A stretch of 38,726 nt of DNA from a virus. The stretch is taken from positions 1 to 38,726 of IMG/VR virus record IMGVR_UViG_3300047322_000451; one strand, written 5' to 3'. Position numbers and translations under genes: made by a program. Of the stretch, positions 20,137 to 27,939 are shown piece by piece. Every line of letters begins with the position of its first letter. Position 1 is the stretch's first letter. The notes under the pieces are model-generated. The model was not told the DNA's origin, did not search any database, and saw only the letters and a list, made by a program, of their open reading frames with translations.

Positions 20137-20368
20137 AGAAGAATTGAGAGATCGAGCTGATAGAATTTTGAATATTGCAATGGAATCCAAAACCCCAAAC
20201 GAAGCGATAATTGTTCTTTGCGGAGCTCTAGCCTGTTACGCGGCGAGGCATGCTGAAGACCATGAAAAAGTAAAAGAGAATTTACATTTCTTGATTGACG
20301 AAACTTATGAAGGCAATAAAGAATTAATTTTAAAAGAGGCAGCTAATGAATCAAACGACGTTACTTAG
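20120..20368 (+). CDS. Small helical protein, 82 aa
   Basis: AGAGG five bases upstream favours ATG 20120 (GTG 20114 and ATG 20129 are alternatives). The protein is helical with an Ala/Cys-rich centre (EAIIVLCGALACYAARHAED) and acidic flanks. It overlaps genes on both sides. No family recognised; membrane insertion is unlikely because of the charges. Confidence 0.75.
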   Translation: MISMNEEELRDRADRILNIAMESKTPNEAIIVLCGALACYAARHAEDHEKVKENLHFLIDETYEGNKELILKEAANESNDVT

Positions 20369-20621
20369 CAAGCAAGAGCTTTACGACAACCTTGCGGATT
20401 ACTTGCTACCTGATCTTAGGCCTTACAAAGGCACAAAGCCGTACGGAGAGCTTGTAGACGCTCTCTTCGACTACGTCAAAGCCAAGGGTGAAGAACGTGA
20501 CGTAAAACGACAAATCATGTACCATGCCAAGGAGAATTTCGAGGATTATTGCGCTTTTGAAAATCGAAGGGTAAATGGGCCTGCGATGAAAGATTGTGGT
20601 TGGGGATCGATTAATGGATAG
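20346..20621 (+). CDS. Small protein of unknown function, 91 aa
   Basis: AAGAGG lies before ATG 20346. It is helical and aromatic-rich (LYDNLADYLLPDLRPYKGTK, GELVDALFDYVKAKGEERD, AKENFEDYCAFENRRVNGP) and ends CGWGSING. No known motif. It sits in the string of small replication-side genes and shares eight bases with the next. Confidence 0.75.
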   Translation: MNQTTLLSKQELYDNLADYLLPDLRPYKGTKPYGELVDALFDYVKAKGEERDVKRQIMYHAKENFEDYCAFENRRVNGPAMKDCGWGSING

Positions 20622-20835
20622 AAGGGAACGTTATTCTCTTGCCCGCCAGCCCGCTATAAAGACGTTAGTAATACGTACCCACCAGTCGACTTTGAATAGA
20701 GCGACTGAAGCGAAATATGTGAGTTCTTTGGAATTAGATGAAAAGTCTGAAGGGTTGACTTGTACTTGCGATCGTTGTTTGATTGTTAAGGATTACGAAA
20801 ACTTCAAAAAACGGAAATTTGGCGATGCAAGTTAA
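20614..20835 (+). CDS. Small basic protein with half of a zinc ribbon, 73 aa
   Basis: ATG 20614 overlaps the previous stop (ATGGATAG); GTG 20596 is less likely. The N-terminus is basic (MDRRERYSLARQPAIK). Near the end it has CTCDRCLIVKDYENF, which resembles the first knuckle CMRCKVEQSEEEF of the 14461 gene, but the frame stops before a second CxxC. It could be a truncated zinc-ribbon protein or use a partner for metal binding. Confidence 0.68.
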   Translation: MDRRERYSLARQPAIKTLVIRTHQSTLNRATEAKYVSSLELDEKSEGLTCTCDRCLIVKDYENFKKRKFGDAS

Positions 20836-21205
20836 AGTCCCGATCCGTCTAGTCCCCGAATCAAACTCATCCGAGCATTGGACTAAAAAAGCAAAGCGTC
20901 ACAAAATCCAAAAGGTGATTGTCAAAAGCTACCTTACTCGGGAAAAGATGCCGCCGCTTCCTTGCGTTGTTACACTAACTCGCTACTCACCTCGTGAGCT
21001 TGATCGTGCCGATAACCTAGGTTACTCGTTCAAGTGGGTACTTGACCAAGTCTGTGATTGTTTAATACCAGGACTAGCCGCAGGCCGCGCAGACTCAGAT
21101 CCAAGAATACGCGTAGTCTATAAGCAGGAAAAGACTAAAGCTGCCGAGCACTATATCACGATCGAAATTGTCGCCGACGTGCCAAAGAAAGAGATTCAAG
21201 AGTGA
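20825..21205 (+). CDS. rusA: RusA-like Holliday junction resolvase, 126 aa
   Basis: It should cut four-way DNA junctions left by recombination. ATG 20825 (MQVKVPIRLVPESNSSEHW) is preferred over 20783. Family hallmarks: SSEHWTKKAKRHKIQK near the start, then CVVTLTRYSPRELDRADN with the D-x2-D acidic pair, DQVCDCLIPG and ADSDPRIRVVYKQEKTK, the DD-x-I...K pattern. Length fits RusA (about 120). It overlaps the upstream gene by 11 bases and ends the first block of the rightward operon. Confidence 0.82.
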   Translation: MQVKVPIRLVPESNSSEHWTKKAKRHKIQKVIVKSYLTREKMPPLPCVVTLTRYSPRELDRADNLGYSFKWVLDQVCDCLIPGLAAGRADSDPRIRVVYKQEKTKAAEHYITIEIVADVPKKEIQE

Positions 21206-21250
21206 TTTATTCTCGATCACATGCGTTTCTAGTGTAAAGATATATCGCTT

Positions 21251-21475
21251 TCACTTCGATGTATCTTGATTAACATAACAACTCAACCCAAGCTGAACCT
21301 TCAAAAAGTCAAGTTCTTCTTGTTGTCTCATGATCATTTTCATCATCTCGGATTGCTGACCAAACAATTTTCTGCGGACAGCATGATGAGATTCTTTTAA
21401 TGAAGAAATTTCCCCTTGCAATAAATCCGTATCTGTGGTTTCTCGAAATAAATCGTACTGTATTTGTGCTGTCAT
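21251..21475 (-). CDS. Coiled-coil protein, divergently transcribed, 74 aa
   Basis: The only leftward gene in this right-hand block apart from the one at 28478. It starts at 21475 with a strong promoter just upstream. Its sequence is a near-continuous coiled coil (EISSLKESHHAVRRKLFG, EMMKMIMRQQEELDFLKVQL). No other feature recognised. Being divergent from the 21551 operon, with shared promoters, it may be a regulator of it. Confidence 0.72.
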   Translation of the reverse strand: MTAQIQYDLFRETTDTDLLQGEISSLKESHHAVRRKLFGQQSEMMKMIMRQQEELDFLKVQLGLSCYVNQDTSK

Positions 21476-21490
21476 GACCGTTTTTTTGTT

Positions 21491-21519
21491 TTGTGTACAA
21501 ATATCCTATCTGATATATT
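21491..21519 (+). promoter_or_regulatory. Rightward extended -10 promoter
   Basis: TTGTGT (21491-21496), 17-base spacer ending TGA, TATATT (21514-21519), i.e. TGATATATT. It serves the operon starting at 21551, which has AGGAG at 21541. The same ATCTGATA string occurs in the 29723-29752 promoter. Confidence 0.6.
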
Positions 21520-21531
21520 GATTAGTGTCAA
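21503..21531 (-). promoter_or_regulatory. Leftward promoter with consensus -35
   Basis: Read leftward: TTGACA (21531-21526), 17-base spacer, TAGGAT (21508-21503). It overlaps the rightward promoter. A TATTGA-6-TCAATA inverted repeat at 21516-21533 could be an operator. Confidence 0.6.
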
Positions 21532-21550
21532 TACTTACGTAGGAGAATGT

Positions 21551-21745
21551 ATGGAATGGTATCAAGTCGGGACAATAGTCCTTGCAAATCTTGGGCTCTT
21601 TTTATGGACTGTGAGACAGAGCAGGACTGATTATTTGCATTGCCAGCGCTCTATCGATTCATTCAAAGATGCAATGTTAAAAGAAACAAAAGAATTCCAC
21701 GGAAGACTTTGTTCTATTGAAGAATCAAGGAAGTGTCAGAAATGA
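21551..21745 (+). CDS. FHGRLC membrane protein, 64 aa (paralogue a)
   Basis: AGGAG lies before ATG 21551. Residues 1-22 (MEWYQVGTIVLANLGLFLW) are a membrane helix with a short N-terminal end. The rest is a charged helix ending EFHGRLCSIEESRK. The gene at 30307 has the same plan and the same ending (DFHGRLCKIEENRK), so they are clear paralogues. The TM-plus-helix layout suggests a holin-like or membrane-tethering role, but none is known. It precedes a W-A-F gene with an ATGA overlap. Confidence 0.85.
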   Translation: MEWYQVGTIVLANLGLFLWTVRQSRTDYLHCQRSIDSFKDAMLKETKEFHGRLCSIEESRKCQK

Positions 21746-22050
21746 GCTCAAAAATAGATATTGTATATTCATGTTCTATGGAGATTAAGTGTCGAGACAA
21801 TCTCAAAGCTTTTGATCGCAAACTTTATGTCATAGATCAAGTAGGTCGGCTAAACATACCTGCATTCGAGCGTTGGGCTTTTCATTACGAGCTAGGAATG
21901 GTCTACGATACACGAGTGCCATTCATGTGGTCTTGCGCCCATTCTAAGGCGCCTGTTTCCGAGGATGTCGACGAAGCTTTGAATACTATAATTAAGCTAT
22001 GGAAGTGCACGTATGAACCTGAATGGCCTGGAATTATTTATGGAGATTAA
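21742..22050 (+). CDS. W-A-F family protein, 102 aa (paralogue 3)
   Basis: AAGGA before ATG 21742 and the ATGA overlap with the membrane-protein gene set the start. Residues about 22-65 (AFDRKLYVIDQVGRLNIPAF, ERWAFHYELG, FMWSCAHSK) align with the gene at 22550 and, around W-A-F and W-x3-H, with the two leftward members at 10899 and 11141. The C-terminal NTIIKLWKC matches their I-x3-W ending. Function unknown. Confidence 0.85.
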   Translation: MSSKIDIVYSCSMEIKCRDNLKAFDRKLYVIDQVGRLNIPAFERWAFHYELGMVYDTRVPFMWSCAHSKAPVSEDVDEALNTIIKLWKCTYEPEWPGIIYGD

Positions 22051-22383
22051 ATGAAGCTTCTCATCCCAACACTTTTGTCAATCTGTCTTTCATGCTTTTC
22101 TGAATCTTTCCAAGACGCGAACTTTGTTTTTGATGTTCAAGAAGAAGAGCGGCTTTTGCATGTTGGTTGGTACATCAAAGAAAACTGCTACATAATCACG
22201 GTCATTGAAGGAAAAGATCAATGGTTTCAAGAAGTCTGTTACGGACTAACACCTGTTATTTCTTCAAAAGAATTCGTGCTTCACGATAAATATATGGTCC
22301 ATTATTATCCTTCATTTGCTGTATATTCGACAGAAGAAACACAGCGCATAGTCTTCACCAAGGATAGAAAATGTTCGGAATAA
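22051..22383 (+). CDS. Secreted or lipid-anchored protein, 110 aa
   Basis: It starts right after the previous stop. MKLLIPTLLSICLSCFSES is a signal peptide: one Lys, a hydrophobic core, and Cys15, whose C-L-S-C context is a poor lipobox, so secretion by signal peptidase I is also possible. The mature part is beta-rich (FVFDVQEEERLLHVGWYI, CYIITVIEGKDQWFQ) with two more Cys. It is exported early in the rightward operon, so it could alter the host envelope (for example superinfection exclusion); this is inference. Confidence 0.75.
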   Translation: MKLLIPTLLSICLSCFSESFQDANFVFDVQEEERLLHVGWYIKENCYIITVIEGKDQWFQEVCYGLTPVISSKEFVLHDKYMVHYYPSFAVYSTEETQRIVFTKDRKCSE

Positions 22384-22550
22384 AGACTCGTCACAATCAA
22401 CTCCTAGAAGCTCTTGCAACAAAAGAATACGCCTACGAAAAGCTTGCAAGCGAGATCTCTTACAGCATCGACAAGCTCTCCGAAATCCTCCAAGATGCCG
22501 ATATTTCTATATTTGACGAGTTCCCCGAGTGCGAGGGGGATGAGGGTTGA
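22371..22550 (+). CDS. Small helical protein, 59 aa
   Basis: AAGGATAGAAA precedes ATG 22371, which lies 13 bases inside the end of the previous gene. The product is helical (QLLEALATKEYAYEKLASEI, SYSIDKLSEILQDAD) with an acidic tail (FDEFPECEGDEG). Its TGA overlaps the next ATG (TGATG). No family recognised. Confidence 0.75.
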   Translation: MFGIKTRHNQLLEALATKEYAYEKLASEISYSIDKLSEILQDADISIFDEFPECEGDEG

Positions 22551-22825
22551 TGGCTTCACCCGTGGGATTAAAAGACTTTTCTCAGCTTTATTTTGCATCG
22601 AATGAAAACTTTGATGCGCGCAAATATATTATTGACAAAATTGGCGAAGAGAATTTACTTTCCTTCGAGCTTTGGGCTTTCAAAGCTAACGCGCCAATTC
22701 AATATGACGAGTCTGCTCGATTTCTATGGAATCAAGTTCATCGAAACTGTCCTCTAATTGGATCACTAAAATCATCGATTATGCGTATGGTCGACTACTG
22801 GCAAGAAAGGTTTAAAGATGTTTGA
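22550..22825 (+). CDS. W-A-F family protein, 91 aa (paralogue 4)
   Basis: ATG 22550 overlaps the previous stop (TGATG). It contains FDARKYIIDKIGEENLLSFE then LWAFKAN, FLWNQVHRN and MRMVDYWQERF, matching the family pattern F-x2-W-A-F, W-x3-H, I/M-x3-W. It is closest to the 21742 gene, from which it is separated by two small genes. Function unknown. Confidence 0.87.
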   Translation: MASPVGLKDFSQLYFASNENFDARKYIIDKIGEENLLSFELWAFKANAPIQYDESARFLWNQVHRNCPLIGSLKSSIMRMVDYWQERFKDV

Positions 22826-23042
22826 AGACTCAATCAAAGAATTCACCGAGATAAAAGCACTTCATAGCGAGAGATCTTTGGCTTTAGCTAAGATGGTTTA
22901 CAAAGACATTGAAGCTGCCATCAAGAAGTTCGAGCATCAACCTCTAGGCGCTCCTTACATTTCTTGCAATTGGAGTGGCACAATAACCATTGACAATGAG
23001 ATGTACTACTCAGCGGACTTGACCGACGAGACTAATGAATGA
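22818..23042 (+). CDS. Small protein of unknown function, 74 aa
   Basis: AAGGTTTAAAG is upstream of ATG 22818, which overlaps the preceding gene by eight bases. The N-terminal 45 residues are helical (SIKEFTEIKALHSERSLALA, KDIEAAIKKFEHQ). The C-terminal part is beta-like (ISCNWSGTITIDNEMYYSAD). No family recognised. Confidence 0.75.
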   Translation: MFEDSIKEFTEIKALHSERSLALAKMVYKDIEAAIKKFEHQPLGAPYISCNWSGTITIDNEMYYSADLTDETNE

Positions 23043-23242
23043 TTGAATGGATAAGCTTTGAAGATCATCCTGTTCCTGACGATATAAGAGGTTTGTTTTT
23101 CAAATATCCAGACGGTTCTATTTTCCTTGATAGGTATTACGAAGATTCGTCGCGAAAGTTTCATGATGGAATTTTACCCACTCATTGGAGATTTATGGAG
23201 CGCAGGAATCCAAATGAAAGGACTGTTCAGGCTTCTTCATGA
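23039..23242 (+). CDS. DUF551-like small protein, 67 aa
   Basis: It starts MIEWISFEDHPVPDDIRGL and ends with THWRFMERRNP, with FLDRYYEDSSRKFHDG between. This is the plan of the DUF551 phage family (W-I-S-x-E-D...P, yy-x-F, T-H-W-x-P). The usual final PLPEPP is replaced by MERRNP. The role of the family is unknown. ATGA-type overlaps on both sides. Confidence 0.75.
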   Translation: MIEWISFEDHPVPDDIRGLFFKYPDGSIFLDRYYEDSSRKFHDGILPTHWRFMERRNPNERTVQASS

Positions 23243-23697
23243 TTGAATGGCATATCGAGTCACGTAAGCTCAAAGATCTGCATCCGCATCCAAAGAATCC
23301 TCGTCAGCTTACCAAAGATCAAGAGCGTCAGCTTAAAATGAGCATAGAGACTTTTGGTATGGCAGAAGCTCTTGTCATTAATACCGACAATATGATCATT
23401 GGCGGACATCAACGCTTCAACATTCTAAAGAAACTTAAGTTCAAAGAAGCTAATTGCTGGGTGCCATCAGAAACGTTGACTGACATTCAGTGTGATGAGC
23501 TTTGTGTGCGTTTAAACCGCAATCATGGCGACTTTGATTACGATATTTTAGCCAACGAATTTGAGCTTTGCGATCTATTAGATTGGGGGTTTCGACCCGA
23601 AGAGCTTGAACTTATTGTGCCCGAAGAGCTAGAGTCGGAAGAGAAAGATAAGAAAAAGAACTTGAAAACCTGTCCGAAATGTGGTTATGAACTCTAA
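23239..23697 (+). CDS. ParB/sulfiredoxin-like nuclease-domain protein, 152 aa
   Basis: The ParB N-terminal fold is clear: SRKLKDLHPHPKNPRQLTKD, MSIETFGMAEALVINTDNM and IIGGHQRFNILKKL (the GGHQR nucleotide-binding box), then ELCVRLNRNHGDFDYDIL. The C-terminal 25 residues hold a CPKCGYEL zinc-like knuckle. Such ParB-like proteins are very common just upstream of phage terminase genes, where they may act in DNA binding or as CTP-switch or nuclease factors. The exact role here is not known. Confidence 0.88.
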   Translation: MIEWHIESRKLKDLHPHPKNPRQLTKDQERQLKMSIETFGMAEALVINTDNMIIGGHQRFNILKKLKFKEANCWVPSETLTDIQCDELCVRLNRNHGDFDYDILANEFELCDLLDWGFRPEELELIVPEELESEEKDKKKNLKTCPKCGYEL

Positions 23698-24172
23698 TGA
23701 ATCCACACAATCCAAAAAAAAAATAAAGCGTCATCCTAAATCGGGAAGACCAAAAGCTATTATCGATTGGGAAAAAGTCAAAGTATGGTTACGTGCCAAT
23801 TCGACTGCTACCGAAATTGCGGGGAAGTTAGGGATTGATCGAGATACACTTTATAATAGAAGTTATTTGGATCATAAGATGGACTTTTCGGCGTGGGCAC
23901 AAGAATTTCGAGAATACGGTGCATTAGATTTACGGCTTGTAGGCTATGATGAGGCCGTTCGTAACAGAAATACGCGTATGTTGATTCATCTACATGAATG
24001 GACTTTGGGACAGCGTGAAAAAAGAGAAACCGAAGACGAAAAACCCTCACGTGATGAAGTTGTGAAGCATGAAAACGAAAACATGATGCTCAAAGCACAA
24101 CTTGCACTTCTTAATAAGAAAATAGACGACTTACAGGCTAAAATTGATAACGAGTCCAAAGCAGGATCTTAG
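23687..24172 (+). CDS. terS: Small terminase subunit, 161 aa
   Basis: It begins within the end of the ParB-like gene; ATG 23687 is preferred to GTG 23681. Residues about 25-65 are a helix-turn-helix (KVKVWLRANSTATEIAGKLG, IDRDTLYNRSYLDHKMDF) for recognising the packaging site. Then come helices (YDEAVRNRNTRMLIHLHEWT) and a C-terminal coiled coil (MMLKAQLALLNKKIDDLQAK) for oligomerisation. It overlaps the large terminase by 29 bases, the usual TerS-TerL arrangement. Confidence 0.85.
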   Translation: MNSNESTQSKKKIKRHPKSGRPKAIIDWEKVKVWLRANSTATEIAGKLGIDRDTLYNRSYLDHKMDFSAWAQEFREYGALDLRLVGYDEAVRNRNTRMLIHLHEWTLGQREKRETEDEKPSRDEVVKHENENMMLKAQLALLNKKIDDLQAKIDNESKAGS

Positions 24173-25424
24173 CTTTCTTCAAGCTACACACCGCTTTAAC
24201 ATATGGGTAGGGTCTATTCGGGCGGGAAAGACTTTTGCAAGTATTCGTAGATTCATTCACGAAATGCAATCTGGACCGCCTGGTGATGTGATGATACTTG
24301 GTGTCAACCGTCAAGCTATTGACAGAAACGTTCTAGATCTACTCTACAAGACTATCGGATTTCCAATACCTAACCACAAGACTATGAAGACTAGGCTTTA
24401 TGGTAGAAACGTATATTTTGTTGGCTGCCCAGATATTAGCGCTGTATCTACTATTAAGGGGTCAACATTAGCTTTAGCGTATGTTGATGAGATTACAGAG
24501 ATACCTGAGCCCGTATTTAAGATGTTAGAGGGTCGTCTGAGTGTTCCGGGAGCTAAATTGATTGGTACAACTAATCCAGATGGCCCCGCACATTGGTTTA
24601 AGAAACAGTATATTGACAATGCAGAAAACATTGACCTTGTGCATTGGGATTTTAATCTAGAGGACAATCCTGTTCTTGATGAAGAATATAAAAAGCGTAT
24701 TAAGGCTTCATACACTGGGTTGTGGTACAATCGTTACATTCTTGGTGAGTGGGCTTTAGCCTCAGGAGCTATCTATGACACGTTTGATCATGACAATGAA
24801 TATACGCAACCGTATCCGCCTCCAGATTATTATATTGTTGGTATAGATTATGGAACAACAAATGCAACAGCCGCAGTCTTATGTGGTATCTCCCCAAACA
24901 AATGGCCGCAGATACATATTGAAGCGGAGTATTACTACGACAGCGCGAAAGTGGGTAGAGCTAAAACAGATGCCGAACTCGTCCGAGATATCAAAGATTT
25001 CATCGGTTACAAAAACGTATCTGCTATATATGTCGATCCTGCCGCAGCTTCTTTTAAGATAGCTCTAAGGCAGGCTGATTTACCTGTTCTTGATGCTAAC
25101 AATGATGTCTTGCTAGGTATCAAGATCGTTGGAAAGTTTATCTCGGGAAAGAATCTCGTTATCCATAAAAGTTGCAGTATCATCAAAGAACAATTACAAA
25201 GCTACGCTTGGGATCCAAAGGCTGCAGCGCGTGGAGAGGATAAACCTATAAAGAAAGATGACCACGGAAATGACGCAACGCGCTATGCCTTATGTAGCGC
25301 ATTTCCTCGTGGTGAGTTCAATAGTCCAGACGAGAATTTAACCATTGATCAGCTTCGTAAGAAGGTTTATGGGGACGATGGATATGGATTCATGAATCCT
25401 AATATGGGAGGAGGATATTTCTGA
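24144..25424 (+). CDS. terL: Large terminase subunit (packaging ATPase-nuclease), 426 aa
   Basis: It pumps DNA into the prohead and cuts it. The ATPase domain has Walker A GSIRAGKT (residues 23-30) and Walker B LALAYVDEITEIPE (about 109-122, VDE), followed by the coupling motif LIGTTNPDGP. The RNase H-like nuclease domain has IVGIDYGTTNATAAVL near residue 232, YVDPAAASFKIAL near 294 and the last acid in DDHGNDATRYAL near 372. Length fits the family. The start overlaps terS. Confidence 0.95.
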   Translation: MITSPKQDLSFLQATHRFNIWVGSIRAGKTFASIRRFIHEMQSGPPGDVMILGVNRQAIDRNVLDLLYKTIGFPIPNHKTMKTRLYGRNVYFVGCPDISAVSTIKGSTLALAYVDEITEIPEPVFKMLEGRLSVPGAKLIGTTNPDGPAHWFKKQYIDNAENIDLVHWDFNLEDNPVLDEEYKKRIKASYTGLWYNRYILGEWALASGAIYDTFDHDNEYTQPYPPPDYYIVGIDYGTTNATAAVLCGISPNKWPQIHIEAEYYYDSAKVGRAKTDAELVRDIKDFIGYKNVSAIYVDPAAASFKIALRQADLPVLDANNDVLLGIKIVGKFISGKNLVIHKSCSIIKEQLQSYAWDPKAAARGEDKPIKKDDHGNDATRYALCSAFPRGEFNSPDENLTIDQLRKKVYGDDGYGFMNPNMGGGYF

Positions 25425-25480
25425 TATGAATAAAATCTTTGAAATATGCTATAACACATTCTTAATCACTACGGTCTTTC

Positions 25481-27487
25481 ATGCCTTCCTATGAATCGGG
25501 GAATTATTCTTTAGGTTATGTCGATCCAACGGATCGTTCAAATAAAGACTTAAAGCAGATGATGGATGGATTCTATCAATCTAATTATACCGGAAATTCC
25601 GCCCTTTGGATTCAAGGGGCAATTGACAAACGCTTCAAAGTCGGTGATCAGTCCCTCTACTCATATATGGGAGGGGCAAACTACAACAATAATTCAGCAA
25701 GATTCTTCTTCAATTTGATTCGCAGGCATATCAATATGATATGCGGATACCAGAGAAAGAACAGAAAATCTACGATATCTCTTCCAATACATGAAAATGA
25801 TGACGCGCTAGCCGACGATTATAACAAAGTTTTAAGATGGTGTGAGAACCGTGATGGTTTTCAGGAGTATTTGAGCCAGGCTTTTGAAGGTTCATGCGAT
25901 ACCGGTATGACTCTTTTATATATGTATCCAGACTATGCTATGGATCCTATCTCTGGCGACTATTACACAGATTGCGTGTCTTACAATAACTTCTTGATAG
26001 ACCAGTATTTCAGAAAGCAAGATCTATCTGATTGTAATGGTATTTGGAGGAGACGGTGGACTTCTAAAGAAGGTGCAAAGCTTTTACTTCCAGGATATTC
26101 TGAAGAAATAGATAAGATGAATCCTCAGAAGATGAAAGACGGCCGTTTTCCTGTCCAAGCCGAGCTTCAAAACGTGTCAGTGAATAACTTATTCACTTAC
26201 GACGAATATCATTATAGAACGACAAGAGAAGCTACAATTGTTTTAGATCCGATGACAGGTGAAGCTGTTGAATGGGAGCAAGACGATTCTGATGAAGATG
26301 ATTTGATGGAAAGAACTTTAGCTCAGCAGCCCTGGCTAAAGGTTACTAAGACACAAGTTCCAACTGTTAAGCTTGTGATATGCTTAGGAGATAAGGTCGT
26401 CTATCACGGGAAGAATCTTCTTGGGATAGATTCATACCCATGCGTGCCATCTCTTTGTTATCATGAGCCAGATATTTCTCAATACTCACAGCGTGTTATG
26501 GGGGTTATTCGAAACCTACGAGATCCTCAGTTTCTTTACAACATGAGAAAAGTTATAGAGCTTGAGATTCTACAATCTCAAATTAATAGTGGATGGATTT
26601 ATCCAGTAGATGTTGTGACAGATCCAAAAGCCTTTAGACAGACAGGTCAAGGATTCCTAGTACCTCTTAAATCAGGGCATCTACCTAGTGAGATTCAGCG
26701 TATAGAACCAGCAGCAATACCTCAAAGTTTGCTAGAACTGTCTGCTAGCTTAGCAGAGGATATAACTAAAATCTCTGGTGTGAATGAAGAGCTTCTTGGA
26801 TCAGCAACAGATGACAAGAGTGGTATTCTATCTATGCTTAGACAAGGAGCTGGGCTTGTTACGCTACAGACCATCTTTGACAAACTGGACTATACCCAGA
26901 GACTTTATGGAAAGATACGTCTTCAAGCAATACGCAAGAACTTTAGCAAAGGTAAGATTCGTAATATTCTAGGTCATGATGCAGACCCACGATTCTTCAC
27001 CTCACATTCAATGAAGTATTCAATCGAAGTTGATGAAGGAAACTACTCTGCAACACAGCGTCAGATGGAATTGCAGCAACTACTTAACTTCAAAGAAATC
27101 GGTATGCCAATACCAAATAAATCTATTCTCAGAGCTTCGTTTATATCAAACAAGAAGCAAGTTATCGCTGATATGGAAGAAGAGCAACAGCAGCAAGCTC
27201 AAGCACAACAAGCTCAGATGCAGCAGCAGCAGCAAATCGATCAGTCTAAGATCATGGCAACGATGGCAAAGGCGCAGTTGGATACAGCAAAGATCCAAGA
27301 GACATTTGCAAAGGTTCACGATCTAGAAGCTGGTGCAGAGCATAAGGGAATGCAATCTGATCTCGACCTGGTTAAAATGATGGTGGAGTTAGAAGATATG
27401 CAGTTTAACCAGTTTAAGAATGCTTTTGAGTATGCTCAGGCTGTAAAGTTATCGAATCAACAAGAAAACCAAGTCCCATTGGGCTAA
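25481..27487 (+). CDS. Portal protein, P22-like, 668 aa
   Basis: It forms the dodecameric DNA channel at one capsid vertex. P22-type features: INMICGYQRKNRKSTISLPI and WCENRDGFQEYLSQAFEGSC early, LQSQINSGWIYPVDVVTDP in the core, SGVNEELLGSATDDKSGILS with MLRQGAG in the wing/stem region. The C-terminal barrel region is Gln/Ala-rich (QQQAQAQQAQMQQQQQ) and coiled (about 560-650), as in portals with a long barrel. An AT-rich 56-base gap with TGCTATAAC, a weak promoter-like box, separates it from terL. Confidence 0.93.
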   Translation: MPSYESGNYSLGYVDPTDRSNKDLKQMMDGFYQSNYTGNSALWIQGAIDKRFKVGDQSLYSYMGGANYNNNSARFFFNLIRRHINMICGYQRKNRKSTISLPIHENDDALADDYNKVLRWCENRDGFQEYLSQAFEGSCDTGMTLLYMYPDYAMDPISGDYYTDCVSYNNFLIDQYFRKQDLSDCNGIWRRRWTSKEGAKLLLPGYSEEIDKMNPQKMKDGRFPVQAELQNVSVNNLFTYDEYHYRTTREATIVLDPMTGEAVEWEQDDSDEDDLMERTLAQQPWLKVTKTQVPTVKLVICLGDKVVYHGKNLLGIDSYPCVPSLCYHEPDISQYSQRVMGVIRNLRDPQFLYNMRKVIELEILQSQINSGWIYPVDVVTDPKAFRQTGQGFLVPLKSGHLPSEIQRIEPAAIPQSLLELSASLAEDITKISGVNEELLGSATDDKSGILSMLRQGAGLVTLQTIFDKLDYTQRLYGKIRLQAIRKNFSKGKIRNILGHDADPRFFTSHSMKYSIEVDEGNYSATQRQMELQQLLNFKEIGMPIPNKSILRASFISNKKQVIADMEEEQQQQAQAQQAQMQQQQQIDQSKIMATMAKAQLDTAKIQETFAKVHDLEAGAEHKGMQSDLDLVKMMVELEDMQFNQFKNAFEYAQAVKLSNQQENQVPLG

Positions 27488-27496
27488 GGAGTAAAT

Positions 27497-27694
27497 ATGG
27501 TACATAGTAAAGAAGCTCATGGCAAAAAGAATGCTATGGCTCAATTCAACGAAGGTCACTGGGAAAAGAAGCCAGGACAGTTAGATACAAGCAATCTAAA
27601 ATATACCGGTTCTGAAATGGGTAATCCTGAAGAACTCAAGAAATCAAACGATGCTCTTGCAAGTTATGCAAAAAACCATAAAATGAAGTATTAA
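27497..27694 (+). CDS. Small hydrophilic protein, 65 aa
   Basis: AAGGAG lies seven bases before ATG 27497. It is a basic, low-complexity protein (MVHSKEAHGKKNAMAQFNEG, EELKKSNDALASYAKNHK) with no hydrophobic core. Its place right behind the portal suggests a minor head factor. No family recognised. Confidence 0.75.
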   Translation: MVHSKEAHGKKNAMAQFNEGHWEKKPGQLDTSNLKYTGSEMGNPEELKKSNDALASYAKNHKMKY

Positions 27695-27765
27695 TTCGTG
27701 TCAGGGAACGGCTTGTTGTCTATAAGAACCAAGGTTGGCCCTCCCTGCACTTTATACGAGGGTAT

Positions 27766-27939
27766 ATGAAGAAAGAAAAGTACAAAGGTTTGGTAAAGCA
27801 GAGTAACGAACATTGGGTAAAAGATGTTTCGGACAGTGTTTTTCCTGAATACAAAGATACACCAAAAGACGCTTTTATGGCGGGAAATGGAAGTATAAGA
27901 CCACAACCTCACAAAAAGATAAATGAGTGTGACCATTAA
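27766..27939 (+). CDS. Small basic protein, 57 aa
   Basis: CGAGGG is just upstream of ATG 27766. It reads MKKEKYKGLVKQSNEHWVKD through KDAFMAGNGSIRPQPHKK to a stop at 27939, overlapping the next gene by 17 bases. The frame stays open upstream to 27682 but without a standard start. Its style (basic, no core) is like the preceding 65-aa gene. Confidence 0.6.
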   Translation: MKKEKYKGLVKQSNEHWVKDVSDSVFPEYKDTPKDAFMAGNGSIRPQPHKKINECDH

